A DNA stretch of 43,284 nt from contig SSNU01000113.1 of the NCBI GenBank assembly GCA_012064415.1, positions 1-43,284 of the forward strand. Reading direction: 5' to 3'. This DNA is from Gyrodactylus bullatarudis. Its lineage: Eukaryota > Platyhelminthes > Monogenea > Gyrodactylidea > Gyrodactylidae. Both the position numbers and the translations under genes were made by a program. Each line of letters opens with the position of its first letter. The first letter of the stretch is position 1. Below the pieces are notes generated by a model, which was not told where the DNA came from, ran no database searches, and worked only from the letters and a program-made list of their open reading frames with translations. Positions 10,450 through 22,089 of the stretch are shown here, piece by piece.

Positions 10450-11170
10450 TTGATTTAAAATAATCTCTATTTTTGTTATTTCAAAAATTATAAATGGTTC
10501 CAAAATTTCGAGTTCCATCTTTTTATCTTTGAACTATCAAAAAAAATTATCTGATAAAATTTCTCTTGAAAATGGATTTTCCATGATTAACCAAATATAA
10601 AGTGAATATACAAACAATACGTATCAGTTTGAGTATTGTACGCTTGGACAATTCAATGTCTGTATGTTTTCATAGAGGGATCATTTTTATTAATTAGTAA
10701 ACTAAATCGACAAATTGAACACATATTTTGAGAATATCATGACAGCTTTCATCAAGTGTTAACTCAATTAATGTCAGAATGAGATAGTGTAAATATTCCT
10801 ACACATTTCTATTTGAACTAGGGAAATGCTTAATTTTCTGAGAGAGAGGATAGACTAGAATTAGTTTGTTGAAGTCCATAGTTCTCTCTTTTCAGGACTC
10901 AAAATACTATATGATAAATTAAATTTAAAACACAGTTTTACATGGAAAAACTTTTTCTACTCAATGATATTTCCCACTTTTGTAAAGAGTTTTTCGCTGA
11001 TTTCAGATATGGGCTTCTTTAAAAATTCTACAATAGAATTTTCGAGTTATTCGGTAAAAACTGAAAATCCGACTTGCAGTGCATTGCCTTTAAATAAAGA
11101 AAAACATGAAAGAGATAGAAAGACAGAAATTCGGTTATTCGAAAATTTCAAAGTAGATAAAATAAACTTG
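10450..11170. other. Intergenic stretch, no gene supported
   Basis: It is AT-rich. The open frame 10964-11317 runs straight into a family A repeat arm, so most of its length is repeat translation, not a gene. Confidence 0.4.
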
Positions 11171-11174
11171 GTTG

Positions 11175-11690
11175 ATATGAAGTTGGAAATCTATGATTTT
11201 TACGAAAAGCTCGATTTTTTCATCAAAAACTCGAATATGTTAAAGTTTTTTTGGATTCCTACTCATGCTGCCCACTATTATAATTTGAAGAAAAAAATTC
11301 TGAAAAAAAAATTTTAGTGAAAAATAAGGTCATTTTTCCATCTTTCGAACTTTGAACTAAAAATTTTTATTGATTTCAAAGTGGGGGAGTGATCAAAAAT
11401 TGTTTTTCATGATCACAATAAGACAAGACAGGCAAATATCGGCAAGAATTTTTCGTAAGATCCATCATTTTTGACTCCTAAACGATAATGAAGTTATGCA
11501 TTAGAACAGATTCAGCATATTTGGTTTTTTATCGTTTTATGATACTGAAAATCAACTTCTGATCACTCTCTCATTTTAAAATCAATAAAAAAATTTGGCG
11601 CCAAATTGAAATTAAACAAATGAACATACATTTTCAGAATTTGTTTCTTCAAATTATAAAAGTGAGCAACATGATGAATTTTTTAGCAGA
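11175..11690. repeat. Family A hairpin element, diverged copy
   Basis: The left end reads GTTGATATGAAGTTGGAAAT. The inner arms around 11335-11420 and 11525-11615 are imperfect reverse complements sharing GATCAAAAATTG and GATCACTCTCTCA. The outer pieces GATTCCTACTCATGCTGCCC and GAGCAACATGATGAATT also mirror each other. The right terminus is replaced by a family C repeat. Confidence 0.65.
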
Positions 11691-11725
11691 TATTGTTCGG
11701 ACGATTGCATATTTGAGTCCTACGA
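11681..11725 (+). repeat. Dispersed repeat family C, copy 2
   Basis: TTTAGCAGATATTGTTCGGA followed by CGATTGCATATTTGAG matches the other family C copies with a few changes. It abuts the end of the family A copy. Confidence 0.5.
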
Positions 11726-11859
11726 GTATGATTAATCAATGACTTTCTTTGATGTCTTTTCAGTTTACATTTTATTCTATTTCTTGAACTTTTGCTATTT
11801 CTTCGAGATTATTATTTTCTTTCTCTTCTTTATAAATTTTAGAGATATTGACAAAAAAT

Positions 11860-12038
11860 GTATATATGGGCTAATTGACAAAAAGTGTATGGTATTTTCA
11901 CAAATTCAATAGATGTATACGATCTATTATCAAATGTCAAATAGTTTTTCTCAAAATGTATCGATGTGTTTGAGATTTTCAAAACATAAATAGGTATTTT
12001 CAATTAATGTATACTTTGTAGAGGTTTTTACAATGATT
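11860..12038 (+). repeat. Degenerate tandem array of GTATAC-containing units
   Basis: Units of roughly 50-60 bases resembling GTTTTTTCAAATAATGTATAC and TTTTCAAAACATAAATAG follow one another with many differences. The last unit runs into the inverted repeat that begins at 12039. Confidence 0.45.
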
Positions 12039-12299
12039 GTATACATTTTGGGTGTATTTACTAAACATGAATAGGTTTTTTCAACATCATACCCCCCCCC
12101 CAAAAAAAAATAAAAACTGAAGCCTACTAAAATAGTACCTGAAAATATTTTTCAAGATCAAAAACATATGAAAAATTCTTTAGTTTTACAAGAAGAATCT
12201 TAAATAATCAACATAATCTAAAAACAACATCGAGATAATTCCAGGAGTATGATGTTGAAAAAACCTATTCATGTTTAGTAAATACCCCCAAAATGTATA
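12039..12299. repeat. 53-bp inverted repeat pair around a poly-C/poly-A tract
   Basis: The left arm 12039-12092 and right arm 12247-12299 are reverse complements with about two mismatches, both holding TTTACTAAACATGAATAGG and TTTTTTCAACATCATAC. The 154-bp spacer opens with ten C and nine A. This is the structure of a small MITE or of a fold-back insertion into the tandem array on its left. Confidence 0.8.
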
Positions 12300-12509
12300 T
12301 GTTACGACCAATGTGTACACTTTGAACAGCGTATACAATGTCAAACATCATTAAGATTCGTCTGATTCAGAGAGCAAAAATGATGCAAACTTGAAGCCAA
12401 TAGATAATCTCTAAGAAATCGTTTTCGATAGAGAAAATTTAGATAATTGTATCAGTACCAGGATGAAACAGAAAGCAGATAAAATGATACGTCAAACATC
12501 TGGCAACTG

Positions 12510-12612
12510 TACGTAGCTGTAAAAATTCCTGAGATAGATCGCTCCCAGATGGATCTAAGTAACGTAGTTGGAGTCATATTGAGTCAAGATCAGAATGGAT
12601 TATACATGTAAG
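12510..12612 (+). pseudogene. Possible LTR-retrotransposon RNase H fragment
   Basis: One frame gives KIPEIDRSQMDLSNVVGV then ILSQDQNGLYM and stop. The pattern D-x-SNV-x-G-x-ILSQDQNG resembles the start of the RNase H domain of Ty3/gypsy polyproteins, usually written TDASN-x-G-x-GAVLSQ. Only about 35 residues are present, with the catalytic aspartate region partly changed. It sits directly before an LTR-like sequence, which supports the reading. The match is short and could be chance. Confidence 0.35.
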
Positions 12613-12679
12613 TTTAAGGAACATTATAAAATCTGGCAAATAGCAATTATTCATCCAAGATTGACCAATGGGGGTTGAA

Positions 12680-12912
12680 TGTACTCATAATCTTGGGACT
12701 GATAGGAATACATCTATTGTCTGATGATTAGTTGGTAATCGTCTTCTCTGTTTCCCCTTTCTTTTTTGTTGCTTAGGTGATGTCAACAGATTTCTTTTTC
12801 GTGAATCTTAAACTTGCATGTATATAAATGTATCTAAAGTTGGTGTTTGGTCTGAAGAGAACCGACGAAAATAAAGTTTTATTCACCAATAATCCTTCGT
12901 TCGTTCTTAACA
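12680..12912 (+). repeat. LTR-like sequence (3' or solo LTR)
   Basis: It begins TGTACTCATAATC after a short purine run (AATGGGGG) and ends TTCGTTCTTAACA, so it has TG...CA ends. Inside are a TATA-like TGTATATAAATG and a poly(A) signal AATAAAG about 60 bases further, in the order expected of an LTR. No second LTR and no clear target-site duplication are visible. Confidence 0.5.
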
Positions 12913-12929
12913 CTAGCATGAGTCAGCAA

Positions 12930-12970
12930 GCTCAAAATCATAAATTCCCATCTTTATATTGACTAGGTAT
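12930..12970 (+). repeat. Family A right terminus fragment
   Basis: AATCATAAATTCCCATCTTT followed by ATATTGACTAGG is nearly the same as 10410-10446, a family A end. The rest of the element is missing. Confidence 0.5.
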
Positions 12971-12984
12971 AGTTTTCTCTTGCA

Positions 12985-14080
12985 ACTTGTGGATTAAAAG
13001 GATTAAAAGGTACGACACGAATATTTTACTCGTAATTATTTTGCAGGTGTTCTATAGGATACTAAAATATTGAAAACTTGTCCTTCCATAAGGCCTTATG
13101 TGATGGAAATGATTGCTGTTTAATCAAATGATAGTCTATAGGGAAAGAGGGTGTCTTTAGAATAAAGTAAGAAGATAAGATCGATAAAATTCCAATTAAA
13201 TGTACCTCAATTTTACTTCTGTGTGTAGAGGATAAAATTACTACCTCTGTATTCTATTCTATTGTAGTTTTCAAGCTCAATATTGAAACATTTTCCCTGG
13301 TTTGATTTAATTACAGCATCCTCAAATAAAAATCAATCCTCAAGAATTCTTATCCCTTACAAGTCTGATCATTTCTTAAATAGAGCAGTTTTTTTATAAC
13401 AAAATTAGTGGACAAGTAACTTGGATAATCCAGCCTTTAATGGTTCTTTCCTCAAGGCTTTTCTCAAATATTTCAATTTACTCTCATGATACGGAGTAAA
13501 ATCTTTTTTTTCCATTCTAGCTAAAGAAATTTCAACATTATTTTATGAAATCAAACTAATCCACTAATAACGTTTATTTTGTTTACTAATTTCGAAAAAC
13601 TGTCTACTAAAGACGAAATAATGTCTCTACATTTCGATAAACTCTCCACTATATTCGGATAGATCTTAATCTGTAATTATCTCATTCTTTTAATATTTGA
13701 AAACTCTCAAGTAATTTTCTTTAAGCATTCCACTAAATTCGAGAAAATGTACACTAATTTTCATAAACTCATTTGATAATTTCACCTTCAATTATTCTTA
13801 TTTTGGGAACTTGTCCACTAATTTCGTAAAATGACTGTAAGTGTACATTTAAAAAGTTTGAACTTACTCCACACCTATACAAAAAGAAGCTCCTTTGATA
13901 TTTTTAATAAGTAGAACTGTATTGTTAAATCGCGAGAAATTAATTTAAAAATTTCATACTGTATCTCTCAAAGTTTAATTCTTTATCGAATGAGCTAGAG
14001 CCGAAAAAGTTGTAAACATTTGTATTATCCCAATAGGTATTATTTATTGTTTTTAATAAGTTATCATAATTATTAAATTA
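12985..14080. other. Intergenic stretch, no gene supported
   Basis: It is AT-rich, with several degenerate copies of ACTAATTTCGAAAAACTGTC-like text between about 13410 and 13830 that may be an old tandem array. No coding signal is seen. Confidence 0.35.
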
Positions 14081-14087
14081 AACCTAA

Positions 14088-14374
14088 TTGACATGAAGAT
14101 GAGAATTTCTTATTTTTACAAAAACTCAACATTTTTATCCAGAAAGTCAGGAAAAAATTTATTTTTTGAATTCCACTATGAAATGAGCTGATTAGTTTTC
14201 AAAACAAAAAAAATTTCCGAAAAAAATTTAATCAGACCAAAATTAAGCCGTTTTTTGAATTTCAGAAATGTTTCAAATTTCCACTTTTTCAACTTTCAAA
14301 TCCAAAATTTTTATCGATTTCAAAGATTTGAAGCAGTTAAGTTATTGATATTCAGGATCAACATTAGACGAAGA
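14088..14374 (+). repeat. Family A repeat, left arm only
   Basis: It runs from TTGACATGAAGATGAGAATT to GAAGCAGTTAAG and beyond, collinear with the left arm of the large hairpin at 29265-29562 and clearly similar by eye. No matching right arm follows. A second degenerate terminus lies just after it at 14394-14435. Confidence 0.65.
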
Positions 14375-14439
14375 TTAAGGGAATCTTTTAGTAAAACTAG
14401 TTAGTATGAAAATGATAATTTATGATTTCTACAATCAAA

Positions 14440-15175
14440 ATACAATCCGAGTTTCAGAACGACTGAATACTCCATAAGTTTCTCGAAGTTAACAGGTCTT
14501 CGTTAAAAATGATATCTTCATATCTATTGAAATCAAATAAAAGAATTTCTTGAGCGTTTTTAGGCATTATTGTAGAGCAGGATAAAAAATAACATCCATG
14601 TTTCCCCATGAGCAATGGTCCTTAAATGGAACCAATGATATTCGAGTGAAATTTGCCCTATATAAACGGGGAAGAGTTGGATTTTTATTTATCTCTTCTC
14701 ACTTTACAGGACTTTCACCTGTATCAATAAATGAAAATAGGTACCGAAAATAGCAAGATATCGTTTTTGAATCGCTAAGTTAAATTTCACTTCCATTTAA
14801 AATAATTTTAGCCAGGAAAGTCACCATCCCGTGTGCGCATGTACTAAAAATTAGCTTGTCATGAATCATGATATAAATTTCTCAAAATCTTATATCATTC
14901 ATAAATTCGCAACTTGAGATCAACTAGAAATTCTTAATAGAAGGCTATCTTGATTTAATGAAATTACATTAGAGTTTTAAGGATGATTACCTAGGGAGAC
15001 CGAGTGAAACCAATTCAATCCAGAATTACTAACCAAGGGTATTCAAATTTTCGATTTTTAACATGGGTCAATTCAGTACCTTGAGATGATTCTAACTACA
15101 TAAAAATTACTAAAATTAATCTTCAAGTACTTTAATACCAAGCTACCATATCTCACTAAAAAATAACTCTTTTTT
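14440..15175. other. Intergenic stretch upstream of LINE-1
   Basis: No gene is supported. The LINE-1 5' end must lie near the right edge of this stretch but has no visible boundary. Confidence 0.35.
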
Positions 15176-15241
15176 TTGTTTGGTCGCTCCACGAATTTTA
15201 ATTTTCTCTCTCTATATATATTCCCTATCATTCTATTTACC

Positions 15242-16005
15242 ATGGAATCTAACGCCTCTCATCCAACTATTAGTTACCTTAACCCGATTGATGCTTTCTA
15301 TCCAAATGATTCGATTAAATTGGTCGCTAGCCTCATTGAAACTTTTCGCTGTACAATTGATAGTTTATCTAAACAGCATATACAGCAGCTTGAAGAAATG
15401 AAATCTCTTCATCAAGCACAAGTTAAATCTCATCAAGAACAAATAGACGATTTAAAGAAAACCAATCTCGCTATACTCAATGAAATGAAGTCCATGAGGA
15501 AGAGCTATGATGATGCATTTAAGCAGATCTCAGATAAGATTTGTTCCTCTTCATCTTATACAGGTGACTTTCCCCTCTTCAATTCTACGGATCGAGAAAA
15601 GTTATTGAAAATGTCTGACAATGATATTAAAAGCGCATTATTTCTGGTATTGAGGAAGAACTTCACAGAAAGAAGAATCTCATTATTTACAATCTGAAGG
15701 AAGAAGCTGATGCAAATCAAATTCTCAAAGAAATTTTCAAAGTTACATGTCCCACGAACCAATCTCCGACTGTTATTGAGATTAGTAGATTTGGAAAACC
15801 AACAGAAAACCGTCCCAGAAGGGTCAAGGTGAAATTCGATTCTCCTATAAACTATTTTGTATTCAAAAATAAGTCGAAACTCCAAGAATCTCCAATCCTT
15901 AAACATATCCACGTTGGACGTGATCTCTCAATGATAATGGTAGAAGCCAACAAGCGTAAGTTATTTCAATTTTCGCAACAAATGTCCTCTTCCTCCTCGA
16001 CTTAA
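15242..16005 (+). pseudogene. LINE-1 ORF1 (coiled-coil, RRM-like RNA-binding protein), frameshifted
   Basis: The start at 15242 (ACCATGG) gives a protein with a predicted helical coiled coil at about residues 40-110, with many K, E and Q residues. One frame is used until about 15640, then a shift leads into a second frame beginning near EEELHRKKNLIIYNL and continuing through SRFGKPTENRPRRVKVKF to the stop at 16005. Coiled coil followed by an RRM-like half (LIIYNL ... RVKVKF) is typical of ORF1 proteins that coat LINE RNA. The same order and residues recur in LINE-2 at 30408-31109, so the two elements belong to one family. The copy is inactivated by the frameshift. Confidence 0.75.
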
Positions 16006-16029
16006 TGATAAAAAATCCCTAAACAAAAA

Positions 16030-17594
16030 TAACCTAGATATCTTTATATTCAATACTTGCTCTCTACTTTCAATTTTCGACTCCCTTAAATATTATATCT
16101 CCTCGAATAATTTTGATTTTGTCTGTCTCACGGAGACTTGGCTCAGTTCAAAAATTAATGCTAATCACTCTTCTATTCATAACTATAATCAATACCGTCT
16201 TGATAGGCCCATTGGGCTACATGGTGGAATCATCATTTATGTCAAAAATATATTCACTTGCCAAGTTGTAAAAATGTCTACGATTAACCAGAAAATTGAC
16301 TTTATCATACTTAATATACTTGTACATAGAAATTTAATTACTGTTATTTGCATTTATCGATCCCCATCCTCTCGCAAAAATGATGACATAGAATTCATTA
16401 ACGAAATAAAACCTTTTCTTACTAATCAAAATATTCCTATTATTGTTGGAGACCTCAACTTACCTAAAGAAAATTGGTCACTGCCTAAAAAGTGCATCTC
16501 AAAATTTTTTTTTCCCTTGGCCTCATTCAGATTATAAACATACCCACAAGGTTAACTAACATTCTTGATGTTGCCTTTATTCCCTCTTTTATAAATTATG
16601 TGTTTAATGTTTACGATATTTTCCCGCAAAAAGACCATAAATCTATTTTACTTTCTATCGGTTCTTTCGAATTAATTCCTATTAATAAAAACCCACTAAC
16701 TCAAGCAGTCATCAATATGGAATTATTATATAGTCTCTCTAAATACTACAAAACTGACTTTCCCGAGCTTCCTCAGGAAGATATTTGCCTTTTTCTATCA
16801 AAAATAATCTCTTTATCAAAATTTATTATATACTCAAAGATTAATATTGACAGCTTTTACCTTAATATACATGAAAAAAGGTTTAACTCTTTATATTCCC
16901 ATGGACATGACTTATTATCTATAAAGAACCAACTCTTAAGAATTGAGGAGAAATACGCTAAATGGATTAACAGGAAGAACATCAATAAAGAATCGTCAAT
17001 CATGTTGAAAATCAAAAACTCACCTATAATCGGGTTTAATATTCTCAATAAATACTTCAAATTTCGGTCAAATAATTTCTCTCAAATAACCTATTTTTCA
17101 GTGGATATACACATATAAAGAAAATAACCAATACATTTGCAAGTAGAACTCTACAAATTTCGAAAATGGCCAAGACCCCTGCCCTCAAAGCTCTTCTTTT
17201 CAAGTTTTATGCCAAATCTGTGGTTGAATACTGCTCTCCAATCTGGAACCCTTCGTCGATTAGTTCAACTTTCAATCTTGAGATGGTCCAGAGAAGAATT
17301 TCAAAATATTTTCGTCATTGTCATCCAAATTCAGCCCTAAGAGTTGATTTATTACGTCACAGACGCCTTGCTAGGTCTATAATTCTGTGTGATAAAAGAC
17401 TCGAAACCTTATGGAATAAAGCTCAGTCAAACCCACGAACCAGAAACAGACCGAAGCGCATTGAGCCTGTAAATGTTATAAAGATGAAAAACATTCATTT
17501 ATTAGAAAGAACTCCATCATTCTTTAACGAGTACTCCATGAACCACAGTAAATTTGATAAAAGATCTATTTTGAATTTTGTTAAAAACTTCTGA
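16030..17594 (+). pseudogene. LINE-1 ORF2 (endonuclease plus RT C-terminus), reverse-transcriptase core deleted
   Basis: The first part, to about 16500, is an endonuclease/exonuclease/phosphatase fold with CLTETWLS, HGGIIIYVK, CIYRSPSS and VGDLNLP, the motifs used to nick target DNA. A frameshift in a T run near 16505 leads to a second frame (to 17118) that matches the linker of LINE-2. At about 17095 the sequence jumps from FSQITYFS directly to HIKKITNTFASRTLQ, which in LINE-2 lies some 390 codons later. The whole polymerase core is therefore missing. The remaining C-terminal region (KALLFKFYAKSVVEYCSPIW ... LRHRRL) ends at 17594. This is a non-LTR element of CR1/Jockey-like type, nonfunctional. 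Confidence 0.85.
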
Positions 17595-17623
17595 TATATT
17601 TAGATATTTTGTGCCAAATATAT

Positions 17624-17642
17624 TTATTCTATTCTATTCTTT
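17624..17642 (+). repeat. Pentanucleotide tail of LINE-1, (TATTC)n
   Basis: About 30 bases after the ORF2 stop the element ends in TATTCTATTCTATTC. CR1-like LINEs end in short tandem repeats instead of poly(A), so this marks the 3' end. Confidence 0.7.
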
Positions 17643-17644
17643 AT

Positions 17645-19076
17645 GCTTCAAGATAAACACAATTTTGAAAATTTTTAAATAAAATCTATGTTTTGAAATT
17701 GTTATGCTAACAAAAAATAAGAGAAATTTCATTTTCAATGAAAGTTTTTTATATGAAAATTTTCATAATTTTTTTTATTATTTTACAGATATTTTGGAGC
17801 GAAATTCAGTGTTGAAAGCCAAAAAATGAAAATTTTACTCTATCAAGTTACTAAATAGTCCTTCTCAAAAATTCCAACACAAATCAAAATATCTTAGAAT
17901 ACTGAACAATTTGTGAGGTTGAAATTGCATTTCTGAAATCCTTCTCATACTATTCATGGGTAATATCAATTTTCTTGTTTTTTCTTCTTATGAAAAGATC
18001 ATCTTCTCTCAAGGGGAGAGAATGGAATTAATTATTATTTTCCTCTCTTGTTCCCATCTTCTTCCATTATCAAATAAATAGAAAAAAACTTGATCGATAA
18101 TTCTTGAAGGGCAACTCAATACAAGGAAGGAGCATTGTACTCTTTATTTCTTGCTTTCTTATTCTTTTCAATTTTTCGATCTCATTAAACTTAGATTTCC
18201 AAATTACTCAAGTCGAAAGGAAGGAGGAAACACGAGGGAATCAATGTTAAATTTTGGAACTTTATTGGAAGAAATAATGTGAATTCCCGTCAAAATCATT
18301 ATGAATTATCAAAAAAACGTTTTTTATTTAAAATTTTTGCTAATTTGTTTAGCTTAAAAAGATAATTTGGAGTGAAGTCTTATGGGATGATGTAATATAC
18401 TTTAAAAATAATTTTGGAAAATTTCGTCCGAGTCTACTTCGGCACTTTTTCTTACCATCCAAAAAATAATAATTTCTATGAATTTGTAACTCTAGATATT
18501 TAACAAAAATTTCTCGATCATATTCGAATTCTTCTTTGAAAAATTTTAGATTTTTGTCAAAATTTTCAACCTTATATCATCTAGCTTTAGTTCCGTAATT
18601 AGTTGGTTTTAGAATTTATTGAAAATGTGCACAAAAACTCTTTTAGTAGGCTCTCTTTCTATTTGATTAGACGAAACTGACAGGTATAAGAACAGAAAAA
18701 TATCTAAATTTGAAAAGTGGAATTGAAACTCCTGATTCAGTAGTATTTTCTATCAAATACCATATTTTTTATTTTTAAATGGTATATTGAGTTTGATTTT
18801 GTTTAACTCTGTATCAAGCAATAATGAATAAATTTCAAGTCAATGAATAAAACAGATTAATTACACCTTAATTTCTCTTTCTGCAAATAGTGATTTTCAT
18901 TATTTATGAACAACTTGAATCAGAATGAACAAATTTCAAATCAGATTTAAGTTAGGATCAAAAAAAGTAAAAGAATTTTTGAAGAGGTCTGCTATATAAT
19001 TCAAGTTGACAACTAATCAAATTTTCTAAGCACTTTTTCTACCGATGGATATATAAATCCATTAAATTTTATGCAT
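17645..19076. other. Noncoding stretch with family A and family B relics
   Basis: A right half of family B ends at 18435 (GAAAATTTCGTCCGAGTCT), and a family A terminus lies at about 18545-18595 (ATATCATCTAGCTTTAG). No gene is supported. Confidence 0.45.
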
Positions 19077-19086
19077 AATACCCAGT

Positions 19087-19552
19087 AGACTTGGACGGAA
19101 TTTTGCAAAATTACTTAAATCGCACATCGATATGAAAATACTAATCTTCAAGTATTTAAATATAATCCCACCAAATTTCGTTTCAAAATACCTTTCCATG
19201 CTTCTGGAAGATTTAAATTTTAAACGTTTATGATCTATCAAAATTGTAAAATTCATGAAAAAATAAGAGAAATTTCGTTTTGAGCTATTGAAAAAACAAT
19301 TATAAAGGGATTTAAGTCACTTTTACAACTTTATGTAAAGAAATAATGTGAATTCAAGTTAAAATAATAAATATAAAACAATAAAAAACGTTCTGAATTT
19401 GAAAATTTTCACAATTTTGTTTATCTTATTCCAGAAGCATGGAAAGGTATTTTGAAGCTAAATTTGGTGGGATTATATCTAAATACTTGAAGATTAGTTT
19501 TTTCATATTGATGGATGGTTTAAGTAATTTTGCAAAATTTCGTCTAAGTCTT
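19087..19552. repeat. Family B inverted-repeat element, copy 1, with 9-bp target duplication
   Basis: The ends are AGACTTGGACGGAATTTTGC and GCAAAATTTCGTCTAAGTCT, and the arms of about 120 bp are roughly 90 percent reverse-complementary by eye. The nonamer ATACCCAGT occurs directly on both sides (19078-19086 and 19553-19561), as expected of a target-site duplication. Long inverted ends with a 9-bp duplication suggest a Mutator-like MITE; an 8-bp reading (hAT-like) is possible. It has no coding capacity. Confidence 0.8.
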
Positions 19553-19564
19553 ATACCCAGTTGA

Positions 19565-21210
19565 TTAAAAATAGCCAATATTTGCCTAAGAAGAAGGGTG
19601 ATTTTCTCATCGAGTCTCGTAAAGGTTTCTTCTGCATTAATAAAGATTTCTATCAAGAAAATAATATATTTCTCAAGGACAAATATCAAATGTATCCACA
19701 TGAGAGAAGCAAGTGTTTTTTAAGGATTTTACAAAGGTTAAAAACAATACTTTTGATATTTATGACAAAAATCAATGTAAATTTTTAGCCTAAAGTATGT
19801 GCATGAATAATACAGAAGATAAACATATTCCTATCTTGTTAGTCAATGCGGAAGAGTATCTATTTTACCCTTGAGCTCTGTAAGTTTACAAAAAGAAAAT
19901 TATTCAACTTAGTCCTATACTAATAAGTAATAATTCTGAACTACAGAATTTATCATTAGAACCGTTAATTTAAAGAAATAATTAATATGGTTAGATAGCA
20001 ACTAATATCGAATCTTTATTAGAGGACTGGGTTTTATCTTAAGGTGTTTCAAAATTGAAAATTCTTGAAAAATTCTGAAAGAAAAGTTGGATCTGTAGAT
20101 CATACGATTATATGAGAGTTCCTACCCATTATTCTTAGATTTGAAAGATTTTAGTATTTATGAAATTCTCCAAGTCTCTTTAATCGCCTACCTAATAGAC
20201 TATCAAGATTAACTGTAACATATATGAATATTTCTTCTGTTTCAAATAACATAATAAATTTTCAACTTTTTCTTTTATTTTTATAATGTTTAATAAACAA
20301 TGTTTATCCTAACGGTTAATAATCGGTTTTTCATGCAAAATAATATGATTTAAAAATGATGAGATTTAACATTTTGCTTGATTGAATAACTTATTTTCCA
20401 GTAAAGTGAACTGTTACCGCCACAAGGCAAATTCATATCCAATAAGATTTAGTGAACGTTTCTTTTACTTTTATTTGCAATCCAATTTGCAATGGATTCA
20501 TACTCTGGATTCCAAGTCAGATTAGAAAAATAAAAATATTCGTAAAATAAAAAAGTTGAATTTATGCTGGTTTAGTGTGCTTGCATCAAATTTTCTATTT
20601 ATTATTCCGTACAGAATTCAAATCTCAGACCGGAATTAAAATCAGCTTCCGGAAAATTTCCGACTCTTAGGTTTCAAGCAAATATATTTTAGCATAAATG
20701 ATATGTTCAGTTTATTATTCAATCATGCTAGGTTTTTGAAAAAGAGTGGTGCTTTAGTCTTCTCTTTAGAAATTTACCAATTATTAAGCTATGAAAATTT
20801 TTCTATTAAGTTGAATTTACCCTGATTAAGCTTATTATGCTCAAATTTTATGTTAAAACTAATAATTCGCTTGTTTCCTAAATTGCATTTACAGGCATTT
20901 CTTGAATATAATAACTACAGTAGTCTCAGGCAAAAGATTTTATCTCAATTTACAAAGCAACACGGTCAAAATTTTCTTTGGATTTTTCTAAAGAAATCTT
21001 TAAGTCAATGGAAAATAAATAACTAAGTATTTCCACAATGAAAAATAAAGTTGAAATCGTCAAATTTACCCTTCAAAGACTTTTCAAAAGAAGTCCAAAG
21101 TGGAAATAAATTTAAAACAAGCTGCACTCAGAAATTGTCTTATATGAATTGAATTTCATATTTGAAATATTTTCCCAATGAATGATAATTTTAATAGCAA
21201 GTGTCACAAC
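19565..21210. other. Intergenic stretch, no gene supported
   Basis: It is AT-rich without recognisable domains. The small open frame 19561-19788 starts inside the family B flank and has no homology that I can name. Confidence 0.35.
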
Positions 21211-21214
21211 TACT

Positions 21215-21638
21215 AGATTTGGACGAAATTTTGCAAAATTACTTAAATCGCCCATCAGTATAAAAATATAATCCCACCAAATTTTGCTTCAAAATACCTT
21301 TCCATGCTTCTGGAATAAGATAAACAAAATTGTAAAATTTTTTTAATTTAAAACGTTTTTTCACCTATAAAAATTGTAAAATTCATGAAAAATAAGAGAA
21401 ATTTTCTATTACAACTTTATATAAAGAAATAATATGAATTCAAGTTAAAATAATAAATATAAAACAATAAAAAAACGTTCTGAATTTGAAAATTTTCACA
21501 ATTTTGTTTATCTTATTCCAGAAGCATGGAAAGGTATTTTGAAGCTAAATTTGGTGGGATTATATCTAAATACTTGAAGATTAGTTTTTTCATATTGATG
21601 GATGGTTTAAGTAATTTTGCAATATTTCGTCCAAGTCT
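21215..21638. repeat. Family B inverted-repeat element, copy 2
   Basis: The ends AGATTTGGACGAAATTTTGC and GCAATATTTCGTCCAAGTCT match copy 1. The right 230 bases are nearly identical to copy 1, from ACAACTTTATRTAAAGAAA to the end. The left arm has lost about 16 bases (the CTTCAAGTATTTAAAT part) but keeps the TAAGATAAACAAAATTG that copy 1 lacks on that side. No flanking duplication is visible. Confidence 0.75.
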
Positions 21639-21993
21639 AAAAAACGAATAAATAATGAATTAGAATCTACATAGTTCTCAAAATAATTCATACACGATTT
21701 CTTGATTTTTACTCAAAGAGCATTAAAGGTAAAAAAACAACAAAGAGTGCTTTTTTGGAATCTGCTTCTTCAGCTTCAACCAGAGAAAGATTATAATATC
21801 ATTCAACTCATGGATTAAATATAGTAAATATTCTTAACCCTAGAACGACATTTTAATTTATCCCTATGGGAGTTTCAATACAAATGGGGGTGTTTTGGAT
21901 TTTAAATGACTTTACAACTGATTAGAATCTCTTGGCGAGTTTTTAGTTTGGAAATTCATTGTGACTTTCAAGAAAAGACTTTTGCTAGTTATT

Positions 21994-22085
21994 AGACTCA
22001 GGCGAAATTTTCCAAAATTGCAAAATTCGCCCATCATACTTTTGTAATAAGATAAACAAAATTATCTAATAAAAAACGTTTTTTT
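21994..22085 (+). repeat. Family B fragment
   Basis: TTAGACTCAGGCGAAATTTT and a nearby AATAAGATAAACAAAATTAT then AAAACGTTTTTT match the left arm and inner part of family B. It is truncated. Confidence 0.5.
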
Positions 22086-22089
22086 TATT

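Noticed and set aside
10964..11317. 117-codon plus-strand frame
   Set aside because: Half of it is translation of a family A repeat arm.
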